The notes beneath the pieces were generated by a model. The model was not told where the DNA came from. It worked only from the letters and a program-made list of their open reading frames with translations, and did not search any database. Source: an uncultured Acetatifactor sp. (GTDB lineage: Bacteria > Bacillota > Clostridia > Lachnospirales > Lachnospiraceae). Taken from it: a stretch of 6,199 bases of DNA. The position numbers and the translations under genes are program-made. The DNA is taken from the NCBI GenBank assembly GCA_934394665.1, contig CAKRRS010000109.1, positions 1 through 6,199 of the forward strand, read 5' to 3'. How positions within the stretch are numbered: position 1 is the first letter of the stretch; each line of letters starts with the position of its first letter. This document shows positions 3,948 to 6,199 of the stretch, one piece after another.

Positions 3948-4006
3948 AAACCGCGCGATATTTGTAAATCGTGAATCACAAAAAGAAAGCAGCAAAGACG
4001 CGGTTT
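3948..4006 (+). repeat. Inverted repeat in the epimerase leader
   Basis: AAACCGCG (3948-3955) is the exact reverse complement of CGCGGTTT (3999-4006), separated by 43 bases. It lies within the predicted leader and could form a long-loop stem or be two halves of an operator. A possible 20-codon frame starting at GTG 3971 runs through it but has no ribosome binding site. Confidence 0.35.
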
Positions 4007-4060
4007 GGCGAATTTGGTGATGAATCGTTATGACAGAATGGAGAAAGAGGGGTACATAAC

Positions 4061-4942
4061 ATGCAGGTAGTATTGGAAAATGAAGTTTTAAAGGTTACAA
4101 TCAACAGTTTTGGCGCAGAGCTTGCAAGCATCCGGGGGAGAGAGACAGATACGGAATATCTGTGGAATGCGGATGCAAAATATTGGAAGCGCAGTGCACC
4201 GGTGCTGTTCCCGTTTGTGGGCAGTCTGAAAAACAAGGAATATAGTTACGAGGGGAAAGCTTATCCCATGGGACAGCACGGCTTCGCCAGAGATATGGAG
4301 TTCGCGGTGGATGTACAGACCGAAACGGAAGCATGGTTTTCTCTGAAATCTAATGAAGAGACCAGAGCAAAATATCCGCTGGAATTTATTTTAAAGATTG
4401 GTTATCAGTTAGAGGGAAAGAGTCTGAAAGTCATCTGGCAGGTAGAGAATCCGGATACGAAGGAACTGTATTTTTCCATCGGAGGACATCCGGCGTTTAT
4501 GTGCCCTGTGGATGAAAAGGGAAAGCAGTCGGAGTACTATTTTAAGTTTGACACGGACAAGGATCTGACTTATGGACTCATTGCAGGTGACGGACAGGGC
4601 TTGATGGGTACGGATGAGGATGTGCTTCCTGTATCACCGGACGGCTATGCACAGATCACGGAGCATTTATTCGACCGGGATGCACTGATCATAGAGAACA
4701 AACAGGCATCGGTAGTGAGCCTGTGTACTCCGGACAAAAAACCTTACCTCACCGTAAGCTTTGACGCACCGTTATTCGGTCTGTGGTCTCCCGCAGGCAA
4801 AGGTGCACCGTTTATCTGTATCGAACCCTGGTACGGCAGATGCGACCGCACAACCTTTGCCGGCAGCCTGGAACAGAGAGAATATGGGAATACGCTGAAG
4901 GCAGGAGAAGTGTTCCGTAAGGAGTATATGATTACAGTGTAG
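4061..4942 (+). CDS. Aldose 1-epimerase family protein (LacX-like)
   Basis: This 293-residue cytoplasmic protein belongs to the aldose 1-epimerase/galactose mutarotase superfamily, beta-sandwich enzymes that interconvert alpha and beta anomers of sugars. Its LacX-like motifs are RSAPVLFPFVG (44-54), QHGFARD (72-78), SIGGHPAF (139-146) and ICIEPWYGRCD (252-262). By family analogy H73 and H143 contact the sugar ring and E255 is the likely catalytic base. The short-leader start at 4061 has GAGGGG (4047-4052) 8 bases upstream. It has its own promoter at 3899-3927 and is followed 35 bases later by the sseB-like gene with no terminator between, so the two probably form one operon. LacX-type members often have unproven substrates, and phosphosugar or other hexose specificity cannot be excluded. 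No adjacent sugar genes are visible. Confidence 0.9.
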   Translation: MQVVLENEVLKVTINSFGAELASIRGRETDTEYLWNADAKYWKRSAPVLFPFVGSLKNKEYSYEGKAYPMGQHGFARDMEFAVDVQTETEAWFSLKSNEETRAKYPLEFILKIGYQLEGKSLKVIWQVENPDTKELYFSIGGHPAFMCPVDEKGKQSEYYFKFDTDKDLTYGLIAGDGQGLMGTDEDVLPVSPDGYAQITEHLFDRDALIIENKQASVVSLCTPDKKPYLTVSFDAPLFGLWSPAGKGAPFICIEPWYGRCDRTTFAGSLEQREYGNTLKAGEVFRKEYMITV

Positions 4943-4977
4943 AGTGATAAATCGGAATTTGATGGGGAAAAATACTT

Positions 4978-5796
4978 ATGGATGATTTTGATATTACTAA
5001 ACCGGTAACAAACAATAAGGTGCGGGATCTTTTGGAAAAGAGAGCTCGCATTGCCGATGCCGCATCGCAAGAAATGAGCGACTGTATGAACGAGCTCCTC
5101 GATGAGATTGCTTTTCATGCCCGCTTCCTTACTGTTGCCAGCATGACCGGCGGAGGTATAAGACGGGAAGAAGACGGAAATGCGACCATACTGAAGGATA
5201 CAGTTATATCATTCGAAGGCATCAATGATGTCAACGGAAATCACTTCATCGTCGCGTATACCGACTGGGAAAGCTTACGTAGGGATCCTCGCCACCCGGA
5301 TGACGATGTGGAGACAGTGGTTCTTTCTTTTGATGACTACTGCGAAATGGTAAAGAACAATTGTTCGGGGATTGCAATCAATCCCTTCAGCGACAACTAC
5401 GTTATGCCGAAGGAACTGATTCAGCACGTCAAAGAGATCAAGGAAATGCAGCAGAGCGGTCACTGTGAAAAAGTGGTTCAGAAGGACACAAAGGTACAGG
5501 TCGGTGAACCTGCCGAGTACCCTGTCCAGATGATTGATGCTATATCCAAGGCTGCAAAAACAGACAGAAGAGTGAACGCCATTCACCTCAAACTGATGGT
5601 TAACGGAGACGAGAAGAGTTATCTTCTAATAGTGGATTTTAACGGCGACAGAAACGAGGTGTTCGGCCTGCTGGCAAATGCAGGAAAGCCGTTCCTGCCT
5701 GAGGGCATGTATCTGGATATTGTGCCAATTAGCGATAATTCATGGAAGAAAGTAGCTGACAATAAACCCTTCTATAGGAAAAAGCTGTTCGGTTAA
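4978..5796 (+). CDS. sseB: SseB-family protein
   Basis: This 272-residue protein has two domains like SseB (enhanced serine sensitivity protein B). The N-terminal part (about 30-150) contains the SseB-like FIVAYTDWESLR (90-101) and GIAINPFSDNYVMPKELI (131-148). The C-terminal part (about 180-272) contains YLLIVDFNGDRNEVFGLL (215-232), LDIVPISD (246-253) and the terminal PFYRKK (264-269). A charged linker (about 150-180) joins them. No signal peptide or membrane span is seen, so it is probably cytoplasmic. The family's biochemical role is poorly defined; the name comes from a serine-sensitivity phenotype in E. coli. The start at 4978 has GGGG (4964-4967) 10 bases upstream. It follows the epimerase by 35 bases, and its stop codon lies inside a terminator stem. 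Confidence 0.85.
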   Translation: MDDFDITKPVTNNKVRDLLEKRARIADAASQEMSDCMNELLDEIAFHARFLTVASMTGGGIRREEDGNATILKDTVISFEGINDVNGNHFIVAYTDWESLRRDPRHPDDDVETVVLSFDDYCEMVKNNCSGIAINPFSDNYVMPKELIQHVKEIKEMQQSGHCEKVVQKDTKVQVGEPAEYPVQMIDAISKAAKTDRRVNAIHLKLMVNGDEKSYLLIVDFNGDRNEVFGLLANAGKPFLPEGMYLDIVPISDNSWKKVADNKPFYRKKLFG

Positions 5797-5832
5797 CAGA
5801 AAGTTTGTGCATAGATTTGTTAACTGCTTTTT
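5790..5832 (+). terminator. Terminator overlapping the sseB stop codon
   Basis: The arm CGGTTAACAGA (5790-5800) pairs with TTTGTTAACTG (5816-5826) over 11 positions with two G:U pairs, around a 15-base loop, followed by C and five T. The TAA stop (5794-5796) lies in the 5' arm. The stem is AT-rich, so strength is uncertain. Confidence 0.6.
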
Positions 5833-5984
5833 GGTATTATTGGCTCGACAAAATCCAGTTTGTAGAATTAAGAAAATCGGGATTCAACAGGAAAAATTCT
5901 TTTTACAGGAGCATCTTTGATGGAAATGTTTCCTGTCTGTGAAATTGCATGAAGTCAGGGTATCGAACGAGTGATATATAATCA

Positions 5985-6027
5985 TGGCGTTTTATCCTGT
6001 AAATCGCCACCTGCCATGGCCCGGCAG
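5985..6027. repeat. Tandem hairpins between the convergent sseB and araC-like genes
   Basis: TGGCG (5985-5989) pairs with CGCCA (6005-6009), with an inner TTTA/TAAA (5991-5994/6000-6003) across one mismatch. Next to it CTGCC (6011-6015) pairs with GGCAG (6023-6027). They lie just after the minus-strand regulator stop codon. No T run follows in either direction, so they are at best a weak termination or mRNA-end structure. The rest of 5833-5984 contains only ACAGGA/TCCTGT (5905-5910/5931-5936) and nothing else I can support. Confidence 0.4.
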
Positions 6028-6049
6028 AGATAAGAACATTTCCGGATTT

Positions 6050-6199
6050 TTATTTGATGCCGGAAGTGCGGAAGTGTTCTGCACGATACTGCATTGGTGT
6101 TTTCCCGGTCTTTTCCCGAAATACAGATGTGAAATAACTTTGACTGGGAAACGCCAGGGTAGTAGAAATTACAGAGATCGCATAATCGGAATGGCAAAG
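6050..6199 (-). CDS. AraC-family transcriptional regulator, C-terminal fragment (runs off the window)
   Basis: The minus strand is open from the window edge (6199) to TAA at 6052-6050 and gives the last 49 residues of a protein. The sequence is the second helix-turn-helix and signature of AraC/XylS regulators: SDYAIS, then LAFPSQSYFTSVFREKTGK, then TPMQYRAEHF, matching the family pattern of a GF/AF-x-x-QSYF helix followed by TG-x-TP-x-x-YR. The last residues (RTSGIK) are a normal short tail. The start and the sensor domain lie outside the window, so the inducer and targets are unknown. It faces the epimerase-sseB operon tail to tail. Two other frames open over the same bases (plus 5984-6199, minus 5982-6197) lack family similarity and are shadows. 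Confidence 0.9.
   Translation of the reverse strand, partial: LCHSDYAISVISTTLAFPSQSYFTSVFREKTGKTPMQYRAEHFRTSGIK

Noticed and set aside
4744..5118. Minus-strand frame spanning the epimerase-sseB junction
   Set aside because: It overlaps two well-supported genes and shows no family motif or ribosome binding site.
5982..6199. Two open frames over the araC-like fragment (plus strand from ATG 5984, minus strand 5982-6197)
   Set aside because: Neither has a ribosome binding site or recognisable motif. The third frame over the same bases carries the AraC helix-turn-helix signature.

Overview
The window looks like a chromosomal segment of a Clostridia-class Bacillota, most likely Lachnospiraceae. 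This is inferred from moderate G+C, strong AAGGAG/GGAG-type ribosome binding sites, TG-extended -10 promoters, intrinsic terminators, and the style of the Fur, TatD, MATE and AraC-type proteins. No species can be named from the sequence alone.

Layout from left to right. 1-168: non-coding, hairpin-rich DNA that may be a 5' leader. 169-612: a Fur-family metalloregulator. 673-870: a complete tRNA-Lys(CUU) transcription unit with promoter, tRNA and terminator. 870-1560: a short accessory stretch with a small single-pass membrane protein (984-1229) and a compact toxin/antisense-RNA locus (about 1291-1548). 1561-1691: broken copies of parts of the tRNA-Lys locus, namely a decayed 3' half, a second copy of the tRNA terminator, and an inverted copy of the anticodon arm. 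1725-3852: a TatD nuclease and a MATE exporter, 4 bases apart. 3886-3927: a terminator with a promoter built into it. 4061-5796: a LacX-type aldose epimerase and an SseB-family protein, closed by a terminator at 5790-5832. 6050-6199, minus strand: the C-terminal end of an AraC-family regulator that runs off the window.

The notable system is at 1291-1548. The minus strand encodes a 28-residue hydrophobic peptide (1412-1498) with a charged LDGED tail. A second promoter faces it and would make a plus-strand RNA of about 67 nt, and the two transcripts converge on one bidirectional terminator hairpin. The small RNA carries a bipartite repeat that recurs at the toxin start codon, so the two RNAs can pair in trans there as well as across the terminator. 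A perfect 9-bp hairpin in the toxin leader buries the whole Shine-Dalgarno sequence. These are the architectural elements of the Fst/par (pAD1) type I toxin-antitoxin family, here on a chromosome and in a cassette bounded by a tRNA gene and a tRNA remnant. The architecture is read directly from the sequence; toxicity and antitoxin activity are inferred.

The other genes are ordinary core or housekeeping genes. The tatD-MATE pair and the epimerase-sseB pair look like two small operons. Nothing ties their biochemistry to the toxin cassette.
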